Source of the DNA: DATJGF01 sp035495315
GTDB taxonomy: Bacteria; Verrucomicrobiota; Verrucomicrobiia; Limisphaerales; UBA8199
Direction of reading: 5' to 3'
DNA: 8,362 nucleotides
Assembly: GCA_035495315.1 (NCBI GenBank)
Contig: DATJGF010000028.1
Location: forward strand, 1 to 8,362
Shown here: in pieces, positions 1 through 5,827 of the stretch
Layout of the letters: every line of letters begins with the position of its first letter
How positions within the stretch are numbered: the stretch's first letter is position 1
Notes under the pieces: generated by a model
Told to the model about the DNA's origin: nothing
What the model saw: the letters and a program-made list of their open reading frames with translations, nothing else
Database searches by the model: none
Translations under genes and position numbers: made by a program

Positions 1-1100
1 CCGCAAGCCTCGTCACCGGCTTTGCCCAAAACGCCCCTGCCCCAGCCCAGCAAACCATACCCGCCGCAACCAATTCCGGGGCCAGAATCGCATTTGCCGA
101 ACCGGTCTTCGACTTTGGCCGCGTCGAGTCCGGCAAGGTAGTCAGTCACGATTTCGCGTTTACAAATGTCGGCGATCAAATCCTCATCATCCAAGACGTG
201 CGCCCTGCCTGTGGTTGCACCACCCTAACAAACTGGGCTAATAAACCAGTCCCGCCAGGCGAATCGGGTAGTATTCCTATCTTGTTCAATTCCGGCGGTA
301 TGGCCGGCCCCATCGGTAAATTTCTCAAAGTAATCTCCAACGATCCCAAGCAGCCGGAATTCGTTCTCCGATTCAACGCCACGATTTGGAAACCTCTTGA
401 CGCTATCCCGCAAATCGCAGTGTTTAACTTTGGCCCGGATTTGCAGACCAACCAAACCCGGGTACTCCGGATCGTGAGCAATATCCAGGAGCCCGTGACT
501 CTTTCCGAACCCGTGTGTACTAACCGATTATTTCGGGCCGAGCTCAAGACCGTGCATGAGGGCAAGGAATTCGAGCTCTACGTCACGGTGCTCACGCCCC
601 TGGGCCCCGGCAGCTTGACCGCACCGATCACCTTGAAGACGTCCTCAGCGAAGATGCCGCAACTTACCGTCACCGCCTACGCGACGGTGGCCCCAGCGCT
701 CACGGTAACTCCTCCGCGGATCTTTCTGCCCCCAACCCCATTGGCCAAGGAGGAACAGTTCAATGTGACCATTCGGAACAATTCCAGTAACTCGGTGACC
801 CTGTCCGAGCCCGCCATCAACGCCGAAGGGGCCGTGGCTCAACTCCGCGAACTTCAGCCGGGCCGCTTGTTCAGCCTGGACGTGACCTTTCCCACAGGGT
901 TTAGCAACCGACTTGGTGGAACGATTGAGGCACGTCTCAAAAGCGATCATCCTCAGTCCCCTATCGTGAAGGTCCCCGTGATAGGCGGAACTTCGATTCG
1001 TGATCTCGATGCTGGGCTGCCGCAGGTCCCACTTCAGCCGCGCGCCTCTGAAGCAGCGGCTTCTGCCGCAACGATAGCGCCGGGGGTGTCGCCAAAATAA
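1..1100 (+). CDS. DUF1573-family Ig-like repeat protein, 5'-truncated by the window edge
   Basis: The open frame enters from the left edge (first full codon at 3) and ends at TAA 1098-1100, leaving 365 codons. The GTG at 198 sits inside the first domain, so the true start lies outside the window. The first visible residues (ASLVTGFAQN) could be the end of a signal peptide, which would make this an exported protein. Domain 1 (about nt 87-380) matches the DUF1573 pattern: 'FDFGRVESGKVVSHDFAFTN', then 'GD..LII.DV', then a CGCT motif (nt 210-221), then 'KVISNDP'. Two further Ig/ASH-like repeats follow at about 400-690 and 693-990, each with a 'VTLSEP' strand, and the protein ends in an Ala/Pro-rich tail. 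DUF1573 proteins are usually periplasmic or surface beta-sandwich proteins with no known enzymatic activity, so no specific function can be given. Family assignment is firm; location is inferred. Confidence 0.85.
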   Translation, partial: ASLVTGFAQNAPAPAQQTIPAATNSGARIAFAEPVFDFGRVESGKVVSHDFAFTNVGDQILIIQDVRPACGCTTLTNWANKPVPPGESGSIPILFNSGGMAGPIGKFLKVISNDPKQPEFVLRFNATIWKPLDAIPQIAVFNFGPDLQTNQTRVLRIVSNIQEPVTLSEPVCTNRLFRAELKTVHEGKEFELYVTVLTPLGPGSLTAPITLKTSSAKMPQLTVTAYATVAPALTVTPPRIFLPPTPLAKEEQFNVTIRNNSSNSVTLSEPAINAEGAVAQLRELQPGRLFSLDVTFPTGFSNRLGGTIEARLKSDHPQSPIVKVPVIGGTSIRDLDAGLPQVPLQPRASEAAASAATIAPGVSPK

Positions 1101-1163
1101 GTGGTCTTGCCTGTGTGCGCTCTTCGTCTTTCCGCGGTTTGGTGTGGGGAGAGGATCTTGAAG

Positions 1164-1190
1164 CCCTAGGAAATTCCTAGGACCTTAGGG
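1164..1190. repeat. Perfect 17-bp palindrome with flanking partial symmetry
   Basis: Positions 1165-1181 read CCTAGGAAATTCCTAGG, an exact inverted repeat with 8-bp arms around one central A. The flanks extend the symmetry imperfectly (CCCTAGG at 1164-1170 against CCTTAGGG at 1183-1190). It lies 64 bp after the DUF1573 stop and 127 bp before the next start. It could be a dimeric regulator's operator, a REP-like element or an mRNA 3'-end hairpin. No T-run follows, so a simple intrinsic terminator is not supported. A similarly built palindrome occurs at 4981-4997. Confidence 0.5.
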
Positions 1191-1279
1191 CAAGGGCGGA
1201 ATTGAAACTAGGGGCGCAACGGTTGATTATTCTCAGCTGACTGCCGCTTTATTGAAAAGGAATTACAGATTGCAGGATG

Positions 1280-1291
1280 CCTCGGCCGAGG
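1280..1291. repeat. 12-bp perfect palindrome in the leader of the P-domain/cohesin gene
   Basis: CCTCGGCCGAGG is self-complementary with no spacer and ends 16 bp before the ATG at 1308. It could be a binding site for a dimeric regulator; as RNA it cannot form a full 12-bp intramolecular hairpin because there is no loop. Its GAGG end is too far from the ATG to be a good Shine-Dalgarno. The nearer GGAAAA (1296-1301) is a weak alternative, so translation initiation here looks weak. Confidence 0.3.
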
Positions 1292-1307
1292 TAGCGGAAA
1301 ATAATTT

Positions 1308-3221
1308 ATGAACAAAACCAACCCATTGCCGGAGCGCGATTGGCCCTTATCGGGCAAACGACATGTCGCGCGGAAGTTTTTAGGCATTTCATGGTGTCTC
1401 CTGTGCCTCGGGATACTGCAGCCCGGCTTGGTCCGGGCCGCCACCGGCTTTCAAGGTACGAACAGCGCTCGGATTACAATAAATGACGCGGTTGCTGATA
1501 ACCAGGGTAATGTAACATTCACTGCCGCGACGCCTTACCCATCCACGATCGCTGTGAGCGGACTGACCGGAGAAGTGTCACACGTAAGCGTCACCTTACG
1601 GGGGCTGTTCCACACTTCTTGTGGTGATATATCCATGTTGTTGGTTCCCCCGGACCGGACCAATTGCGTGGTGTTGATGAGCGAGGCGGGTGGTTTCGAG
1701 TTAGGCAACCCCCCGGTCGGCACGGTGTCAGTCAGCCAGCTGACGTTCGATGACGCAGCAACGACGAAATTGTACACCATCGGCAAATGGTGGGCGATCA
1801 CGAACGGAGCTTATCAGCCGACAGACGCAGCCGCATCGAACTACTTCTTGCTACCTGCCCCCGCCGGGGGTTATTCGACGATCTACAGCAACTATAATAC
1901 GCGGTTGAGCGGCTTGAACGGGGCAGCTCCAAATGGAACCTGGTCCCTTTTTGTTCAGGACGAATCTCCAGCTGACACCGGTGTGATTACCAACGGCTGG
2001 AGTCTGACTATCGCCACTGCTTTCGGCATCTCTGGAACAGTCGCAAGCTACGGTGCGAGCAATCTCGTCTCCGGAGTGAACCTGACCGTAAGCGGCGGTA
2101 CTAATACGACAGCATTTACCGACACTAACGGAGGCTACCATTTATTGGTCAACCAAGGTGGAACCTATTCGGTTACCCCGTCCAAAACGAACGATTCTCC
2201 TCCGAATGACGGCGTGACCACTTTCGACATATTGCTCATTCGGCAACATATTTTAAATTCTATACCCTTGAACTCTGCCTTTAAGCTCCTGGCAGCCGAT
2301 GCGAACGGATCCGGCTCGGTCACCACGGCCGACATCCTGCCCATTCGGCAGCTGGTCCTCGGAAACACAACCAATTTGCCTGCGGGCTTATGGAAATTTG
2401 TTCCTGCAAGCTATGTATTTCCTGATCCGAAAAGCCCTTGGGGAGCACCGAATAGTTTGTCGTTTACTAATGTGCTGGGGAACATTCCCAATCAGGATTT
2501 CGTCGCCATCAAGGTGGGCGATGTCAATAATTCGTGGTCGCCGCAACCTGTGGCGCACGTTTTGGGTTCGCCGGTCCAATTCAAACTTCCCAATCTCAGT
2601 GCCCAGCCAGCTGATACCATTAACACCGCGCTCAAGGTTGGCGGCTTCCAAGCCGTTACCAGCGTCCAGTTCACCATGCAGTGGGACCCATTGGTCTTGC
2701 AATTTGTCGGGGTAAGCCAGTTCGGTCTCTCTAGCCTGGCCGTCGATAATTTCGGGACCAACCATATCGCTGATGGCCAATTGACCTTCTCCTGGGATGA
2801 TCCTCAACTCCTCGGGGTTACCCTGGCTGATGACAGCGCGCTGTTTACAGCGAGTTTTCGAGTCGTGGGCGGTAACGGAGATTCGTCCTCACTGGCATTT
2901 GTCGACTTGCCAACCTCCCGCGAAGTAACGGTCAATGCACAGTTGGGCACATTTGATGGTCAAAACGGCGCGGTTACCATCGGCGTCACCAACGCCCCGC
3001 CGTCACCAGTTCTCATCGGCGCCTTCGACGCAAGCAAGACTTCATTCCAACTTTCCGTCCTCACGGTCTCAGGAGCTACCTACGTTTTCGAATACACGGA
3101 TACCTTGCCTGCCACCGGCTGGACGACCTTGTCCAGTTTCCTTGGGGATGGGTCTGTGAAATCCGCCTCTGATCAGAATCTCACTAACAAGCAGCGGTTC
3201 TATCGGGTCAGAGTCCAGTAA
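1308..3221 (+). CDS. Secreted modular protein: P-domain, dockerin-like repeats, cohesin-like domain
   Basis: 637 residues. A long charged N-region (1-23) and a hydrophobic stretch (24-42) ending 'VRA|A' indicate a signal peptide cleaved near 44/45. Residues about 70-236 resemble the proprotein-convertase P-domain: 'VSHVSVTLRGL', 'GDISMLLVPPD', and a closing 'NGTWSLFVQDE...NGWSLTI'. No protease domain precedes it. Residues 239-290 look like a carboxypeptidase-regulatory/CnaB-type Ig fold. Residues 296-352 hold two dockerin-like repeats; the second (D331, N333, S335, V338, D342, then 'ILPIRQLVLG') fits the calcium-loop-plus-helix pattern, while the first loop is degenerate. 'DFVAIKVGDVN' (397-407) usually closes this module in related proteins. 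A cohesin-like beta-sandwich follows (417-559: 'TMQWDPLVLQF', 'SWDDP', 'REVTVNA'). The C-terminal 'FYRVRVQ' unit (565-637) is typical of Verrucomicrobiota exported proteins. The role is probably extracellular binding or assembly; no catalytic site is visible. Confidence 0.88.
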   Translation: MNKTNPLPERDWPLSGKRHVARKFLGISWCLLCLGILQPGLVRAATGFQGTNSARITINDAVADNQGNVTFTAATPYPSTIAVSGLTGEVSHVSVTLRGLFHTSCGDISMLLVPPDRTNCVVLMSEAGGFELGNPPVGTVSVSQLTFDDAATTKLYTIGKWWAITNGAYQPTDAAASNYFLLPAPAGGYSTIYSNYNTRLSGLNGAAPNGTWSLFVQDESPADTGVITNGWSLTIATAFGISGTVASYGASNLVSGVNLTVSGGTNTTAFTDTNGGYHLLVNQGGTYSVTPSKTNDSPPNDGVTTFDILLIRQHILNSIPLNSAFKLLAADANGSGSVTTADILPIRQLVLGNTTNLPAGLWKFVPASYVFPDPKSPWGAPNSLSFTNVLGNIPNQDFVAIKVGDVNNSWSPQPVAHVLGSPVQFKLPNLSAQPADTINTALKVGGFQAVTSVQFTMQWDPLVLQFVGVSQFGLSSLAVDNFGTNHIADGQLTFSWDDPQLLGVTLADDSALFTASFRVVGGNGDSSSLAFVDLPTSREVTVNAQLGTFDGQNGAVTIGVTNAPPSPVLIGAFDASKTSFQLSVLTVSGATYVFEYTDTLPATGWTTLSSFLGDGSVKSASDQNLTNKQRFYRVRVQ

Positions 3222-3238
3222 GGCTCTTCTGCCAAGGC

Positions 3239-3853
3239 TTAACTGTGCGACTGTTTGCGCCGATGGAAAAGACCACCGGCCATGCAGGCCGCGCCCAAAA
3301 AAGTCAGAGCGGCAACGGAAGGTTCAGGTACCGACACGATGTCCACACCGCCATCGACTGAATTGAAAGTTGCGGGATTCGCATTTACGGTGACCTCCCT
3401 TCCCGTTGGATTATCGGTGAAGCTTACATTTGAATGTGCTCCGACATTCCCTATCGTCATGAAGTTGATGAGGAAAAGCGTGCTGCCGTCACTAAGCGAG
3501 ACTCCGCCCCCGTCAGTCGCAAAATTTGGATCGTCCCACGAAACCGTCAGGGTGCCTGAGGACACCGAGCTAATCCCAAAATTGCCGCTGTTAAAGCCGC
3601 CTATGTTGGCAAAACCGCTCTCGGACTGAAAGCTTAACACCGTTGGGTCCCATTGCAGCGTGAACTGAAAACTCGAGACCGTCGTGAAACCGCTGACGTC
3701 GATGGGCAGGCCCAGCGCCGCATTTTGCTGTGCTATCTCATTGGACGCGGTAAAGGTAACCGAGGCCGCATGCGAAGCCGCTGAGAAACAGAGTGGCACA
3801 CAGACCAATACGGCCTTGGTAATGACCGCAATCAATGAACCGGGTTTCTTCAT
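3239..3853 (-). CDS. PEP-CTERM-sorted protein with a cohesin-like domain
   Basis: 204 residues with ATG at 3853-3851. Residues 1-29 form a signal peptide (KK, hydrophobic core, 'SHA|A'). Residues 31-172 are a cohesin-like domain with 'TLQWDPTVLSF', 'LTVSWDDPNF', 'SLSDGSTLF' and 'GREVTVNANPATF'. The same landmarks occur in the same order in the neighbouring 637-residue protein, so the two domains are homologous. The C-terminus is a textbook PEP-CTERM tail: VPEP (175-178), a hydrophobic helix (179-196) and a basic end (HRRK). In this family an exosortase recognises the tail and directs the protein to the cell surface or exopolysaccharide matrix; no exosortase gene is in the window. The gene converges on its neighbour with 17 bp between stops. 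A possible Shine-Dalgarno AGGAA (3870-3866) lies rather far (12 nt) from the ATG. Confidence 0.88.
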   Translation of the reverse strand: MKKPGSLIAVITKAVLVCVPLCFSAASHAASVTFTASNEIAQQNAALGLPIDVSGFTTVSSFQFTLQWDPTVLSFQSESGFANIGGFNSGNFGISSVSSGTLTVSWDDPNFATDGGGVSLSDGSTLFLINFMTIGNVGAHSNVSFTDNPTGREVTVNANPATFNSVDGGVDIVSVPEPSVAALTFLGAACMAGGLFHRRKQSHS

Positions 3854-3878
3854 AAAACAAAAATGTTCCTGGCGCGTT

Positions 3879-3929
3879 TATTGCCGAGCGCCCGCTGCAA
3901 CTTAAGCCGGGCAATAGCGGTTAGGCGCT
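3879..3929 (-). other. Leader of the PEP-CTERM gene with two mutually exclusive stems
   Basis: In the presumed 5' leader, 3879-3885 (TATTGCC) pairs with 3910-3916 (GGCAATA). Alternatively 3887-3896 (AGCGCCCGCT) pairs with 3916-3929 (AGCGGTTAGGCGCT, with a small bulge). The two stems interleave, so they cannot form together as simple nested stems. This arrangement could serve as an RNA switch, but it may be chance in GC-rich sequence. Confidence 0.25.
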
Positions 3930-3970
3930 GTGATCAAATCAAAGATGACTAATTGTGTCCAGCAAAAATG

Positions 3971-3986
3971 TGTGATTTTTGTCACT
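3971..3986. promoter_or_regulatory. CRP/FNR-family-like palindromic site
   Basis: TGTGA (3971-3975), a 6-nt spacer, then TCACT (3982-3986) matches the CRP consensus TGTGA-N6-TCACA at 9 of 10 half-site positions. It lies between the divergent PEP-CTERM gene (start 3853, minus) and the REC-PAS gene (start 4084, plus), so it could serve either. Only the pattern is seen; the regulator, and whether this organism's CRP-like protein uses the E. coli consensus, are unknown. Confidence 0.35.
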
Positions 3987-4073
3987 CTCCGAGATTAGGC
4001 CTGAAAAGTTTTCTTTAGAGTTTACCTGCGCCAACCGTTTGTACGCAGTGACCTTGGCAGTTGCCCAATGGCC

Positions 4074-4079
4074 AGGGAA
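4074..4079 (+). promoter_or_regulatory. Ribosome binding site deciding the REC-PAS start
   Basis: AGGGAA ends 4 nt before the GTG at 4084 and is the best Shine-Dalgarno-like sequence near the 5' end of this frame. It supports GTG 4084 over the TTG at 3979, which overlaps the CRP-like palindrome and would add 35 residues unrelated to a receiver domain. Confidence 0.5.
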
Positions 4080-4083
4080 TACT

Positions 4084-4917
4084 GTGCGCAACCGACACCG
4101 ATTGCTCCTGGCCGAAGGCTCCACGAGCGACGCCGCCCTTGTCGTAGGTGAATTGACGAGAGCCGGCTGGAAACTCGATGTACAAAGAATTACAACCGCC
4201 GCCCAAATGGAAACAGCGCTAGAGGCACGGCCGTGGGATTTTATCATCTTTGGGGACCATCTTCCCGGCTTTGATTGGGAAACTGCATGGGCCTTGTGCA
4301 AGAGTAAGGGGTTGGATATACCCTTTATCATCGTATCCGGAATCACAGGCTCGGACCGCGGCGTGGAGCGTATCAAAGCGGGTGTTCATGAATACCTGTC
4401 GAAACAGGATCTGGTTCGATTGCCCCAGACGATCAGACGCGAGTTGCGCGCTGCACGCGAGCGGCGGATCCGCCAATATACCGAAACGGTCGCTCGACTC
4501 GTCGGCTGCAATCTTGATTTCAATCCAATCGGCGTCATTGGCCTGGCTTCGGATGACATTATCGTCAGTTGGAATACTGGCGCGGAACGGCTCTTTGGCT
4601 ACTCAGCTTCCGAAATGATTGGATGTTCGGTTTCCACTAACCTGTTTGGGCAGGCTTTCACGGTCATCAAAAACCCCAACGGAAGCGAACAGGGAACATG
4701 CGTCGAGACGATCGGCCAACGGAATGATGCTTCCCCGGTTCGCCTGCAAATCGTCGCTTTTTCAATTTACGACCTCGCCGGAAGAGTGATTGGAACATCG
4801 GTCGTGGTGCGGGATTCGGCGCAAGGCGAAGCATGGTCGCAAATCGACCTGACCATGCTGGCCGATAGCGCGACCCGTTCCTTTCCGGCAATTAAGCGCA
4901 TAAACGGCGGTCAATAA
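4084..4917 (+). CDS. Orphan response-regulator-like protein, REC-PAS, no output domain
   Basis: 277 residues from GTG 4084; the frame is open back to a TTG at 3979 (312 residues). Residues 5-125 form a receiver domain: first strand 'RHRLLLAEGST' with E11, phospho-acceptor D58 in 'FIIFGDHLPGFDW', S85 in 'PFIIVSGITG', and K107 in 'YLSKQD'. It then continues 'LPQTIRRELRAARERR', the style of receiver domains found at the N-terminus of hybrid kinases and PAS signalling proteins. The usual paired acidic residue is missing (E-G rather than E-D/D-D), so magnesium binding may be weakened. Residues about 142-246 form a PAS domain ('IGVIGLASDDIIVSWNTGAERLFGYSASEMIG') with its C-terminal PAC part ('VVVRDS'). 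The protein ends about 30 residues later, with no kinase, GGDEF or DNA-binding domain. It may be a phosphoryl sink, an adaptor or the remnant of a longer sensor. The stop overlaps an ATG (TAATG), but the frame beyond looks non-coding. Confidence 0.8.
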   Translation: MRNRHRLLLAEGSTSDAALVVGELTRAGWKLDVQRITTAAQMETALEARPWDFIIFGDHLPGFDWETAWALCKSKGLDIPFIIVSGITGSDRGVERIKAGVHEYLSKQDLVRLPQTIRRELRAARERRIRQYTETVARLVGCNLDFNPIGVIGLASDDIIVSWNTGAERLFGYSASEMIGCSVSTNLFGQAFTVIKNPNGSEQGTCVETIGQRNDASPVRLQIVAFSIYDLAGRVIGTSVVVRDSAQGEAWSQIDLTMLADSATRSFPAIKRINGGQ

Positions 4918-4980
4918 TGGGCCCGGAAACACGCGGACCACCTGGGTTTCAGAAGGGGTCCGGAATATGGGCGGCTTTAG

Positions 4981-4997
4981 CCCGGGGATTCCCCGGG
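4981..4997. repeat. 17-bp perfect palindrome CCCGGGGA-T-TCCCCGGG
   Basis: The 8-bp arms are exactly complementary around a single central T. It lies 63 bp after the REC-PAS stop and 191 bp before the next start. The arm length, 1-nt centre and 'AG-CCC' left flank resemble the palindrome at 1164-1190, which lies 64 bp after another stop. This suggests a REP-like family or an mRNA 3'-end element. No T-tract follows. Confidence 0.5.
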
Positions 4998-5177
4998 GAG
5001 GCTGTCCGTATTGACCCGAATTGCACTGGCCAGTCGCTTCAGGACAGAGTTTTCGTCGATCAGCTTATGAAAGGGTTTTCATCGGGACTGCGTTTTAGGC
5101 GAAGCCACCAAGGTTTTGTGGTGTCTTGGTTGTCTCAAAGCTCGGTGACCGCCGTTGCTTCTAGCAGCTGTTGCATT

Positions 5178-5183
5178 GGAGGG
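5178..5183 (+). promoter_or_regulatory. Strong Shine-Dalgarno for the 99-residue protein
   Basis: GGAGGG ends 5 nt before ATG 5189. It is the clearest ribosome binding site in the window and the main evidence that the following small frame is translated. Confidence 0.65.
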
Positions 5184-5188
5184 ATTGA

Positions 5189-5488
5189 ATGCCGTTAAGC
5201 CAGAAAGAAGCTGCGAAATTCCTGAAGGGATTGCATCATTCGAATAAGCAATACTTCGTCGAGATGTTCAATCTCACCGAGGCAGAAGCCGATTTTCTTC
5301 TTGAGGCCTGGAAGACTTACGCCAAAGGACACGCCCAGGAACTGAAAAACCACCCGTTTCGTTTCCTTGATAGCTTTATTCATGGCTACTTGGCCCATGT
5401 CGAGTTCGTGCACGCAAAGCAGACTCTGCCCTTCACTGCACGCGTGGCTACACCCAAGCAAGGAGAAAGCCAGGCTCTGGATTGTTGA
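5189..5488 (+). CDS. Small hypothetical protein, mostly helical (99 aa)
   Basis: I do not recognise the family. The ATG has an excellent ribosome binding site. The protein has no signal peptide or membrane segment, so it is probably cytosolic. Residues 4-16 and 30-52 look like amphipathic helices ('LSQKEAAKFLKGLH', 'TEAEADFLLEAWKTYAKGHA'), followed by an aromatic/His-rich stretch (54-76: 'HPFRFLDSFIHGYLAHVEFVH') and a polar tail (about 80-99). Six of its seven His fall at 16, 17, 48, 55, 65 and 70, and the seventh is at 75, but no clear metal-binding spacing is seen. It lies between an orphan REC-PAS protein and a two-component operon, so a signalling accessory role is possible but purely inferred. 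A strong hairpin follows 22 nt after the stop. Confidence 0.65.
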   Translation: MPLSQKEAAKFLKGLHHSNKQYFVEMFNLTEAEADFLLEAWKTYAKGHAQELKNHPFRFLDSFIHGYLAHVEFVHAKQTLPFTARVATPKQGESQALDC

Positions 5489-5510
5489 TTTTCAAAGGGT
5501 TTCCACAAGC

Positions 5511-5537
5511 TCGCACTCAGCATTTTGCTGAGTGCGA
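5511..5537 (+). terminator. Perfect 12-bp-stem hairpin after the 99-aa gene
   Basis: TCGCACTCAGCA (5511-5522) pairs exactly with TGCTGAGTGCGA (5526-5537) around a TTT loop. Position and stem strength suit an mRNA 3' end or intrinsic terminator. However, the next bases (TTGAGCAG) are not a U-tract on the plus strand and there is none on the minus strand, so it may instead be an mRNA-stabilising hairpin or a protein-binding inverted repeat. Confidence 0.5.
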
Positions 5538-5592
5538 TTGAGCAGTTCCCCGGATAGCATTCACGGCCCACTGTTTGATACGGTTCAGCGGT

Positions 5593-5811
5593 ATGAAACC
5601 CATTCACTCGCGCGCTACGACGATCGATTTCATCCCGGATTCACAAACCCTCGTACCCGAACTGACCGAAATAGTGGCTCCGTCGCTTGACTCCTTTGAT
5701 CTGGTCGTGGCTGAACTGCAACGCCGCGCCGACGCCAAAACCCTTATTCTTGAGGAGTCCCTGCAGCGCGCCGAGTCCGCACAACGCCGCTTCTGGGGGA
5801 TTAACGAATAG
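5593..5811 (+). CDS. Possible small helical protein (72 aa)
   Basis: I do not recognise the family. The ATG at 5593 is preferred; a TTG at 5575 in frame would add six residues. No good Shine-Dalgarno precedes either start, which weakens the call. In favour, the codons look coding: many third positions are G or C (runs such as CTG, CGC, GCC, GAG), and the product has normal composition. The N-terminal half is extended ('TTIDFIPDSQTLVPELTEIV'). Residues 32-67 are a likely charged helix or short coiled coil ('DLVVAELQRRADAK', 'LEESLQRAESAQRRFW'). The gene converges on the response regulator, with a structured 121-bp gap between stops. The opposite-strand frame here is rich in Ser, Arg and Cys and looks like a shadow. 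Confidence 0.45.
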   Translation: MKPIHSRATTIDFIPDSQTLVPELTEIVAPSLDSFDLVVAELQRRADAKTLILEESLQRAESAQRRFWGINE

Positions 5812-5827
5812 AACATTTTAGGTGCCA

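Larger units (their letters stand above)
4918..5188. other. 271-bp region without a supported gene
   Basis: After the REC-PAS stop there is a 6-bp stem (CGGACC 4934-4939 with GGTCCG 4957-4962), then the strong palindrome at 4981-4997, then a weak stem (ACCAAG 5107-5112 with CTTGGT). The plus strand is open in one frame (4917-5198, 93 codons), starting at the TAATG overlap. That product is low-complexity, rich in Gly, Ser and Arg, has no recognisable pattern, and overlaps the next gene's ribosome binding site and start. I therefore treat it as unlikely to be coding. Confidence 0.4.

Noticed and set aside
2299..2807. 138- and 139-codon frames overlapping the P-domain/cohesin gene
   Set aside because: They lie wholly inside a well-supported modular protein, show no domain pattern and have no ribosome binding site.
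3222..3238. Possible terminator between the convergent cohesin genes
   Set aside because: The 17-bp gap holds only a partial direct repeat (AAGGCT) and no stem or T-run.
3900..3920. Minus-strand sigma-54 -24/-12 promoter candidate (CGGC...TTGCA) for the PEP-CTERM gene
   Set aside because: The spacing between the GG and GC elements is two bases too short for sigma-54, which is strict about this distance.
3931..3941. FNR-like half-sites TGAT...ATCA
   Set aside because: The spacer is 3 nt rather than the 4 nt of FNR sites.
4917..5198. 93-codon plus-strand frame starting at the TAATG overlap with the REC-PAS stop
   Set aside because: Low-complexity product with no motif, no good ribosome binding site, contains the 17-bp palindrome and overlaps the strong ribosome binding site and start of the next gene. 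Translational coupling cannot be excluded, but coding is not supported.
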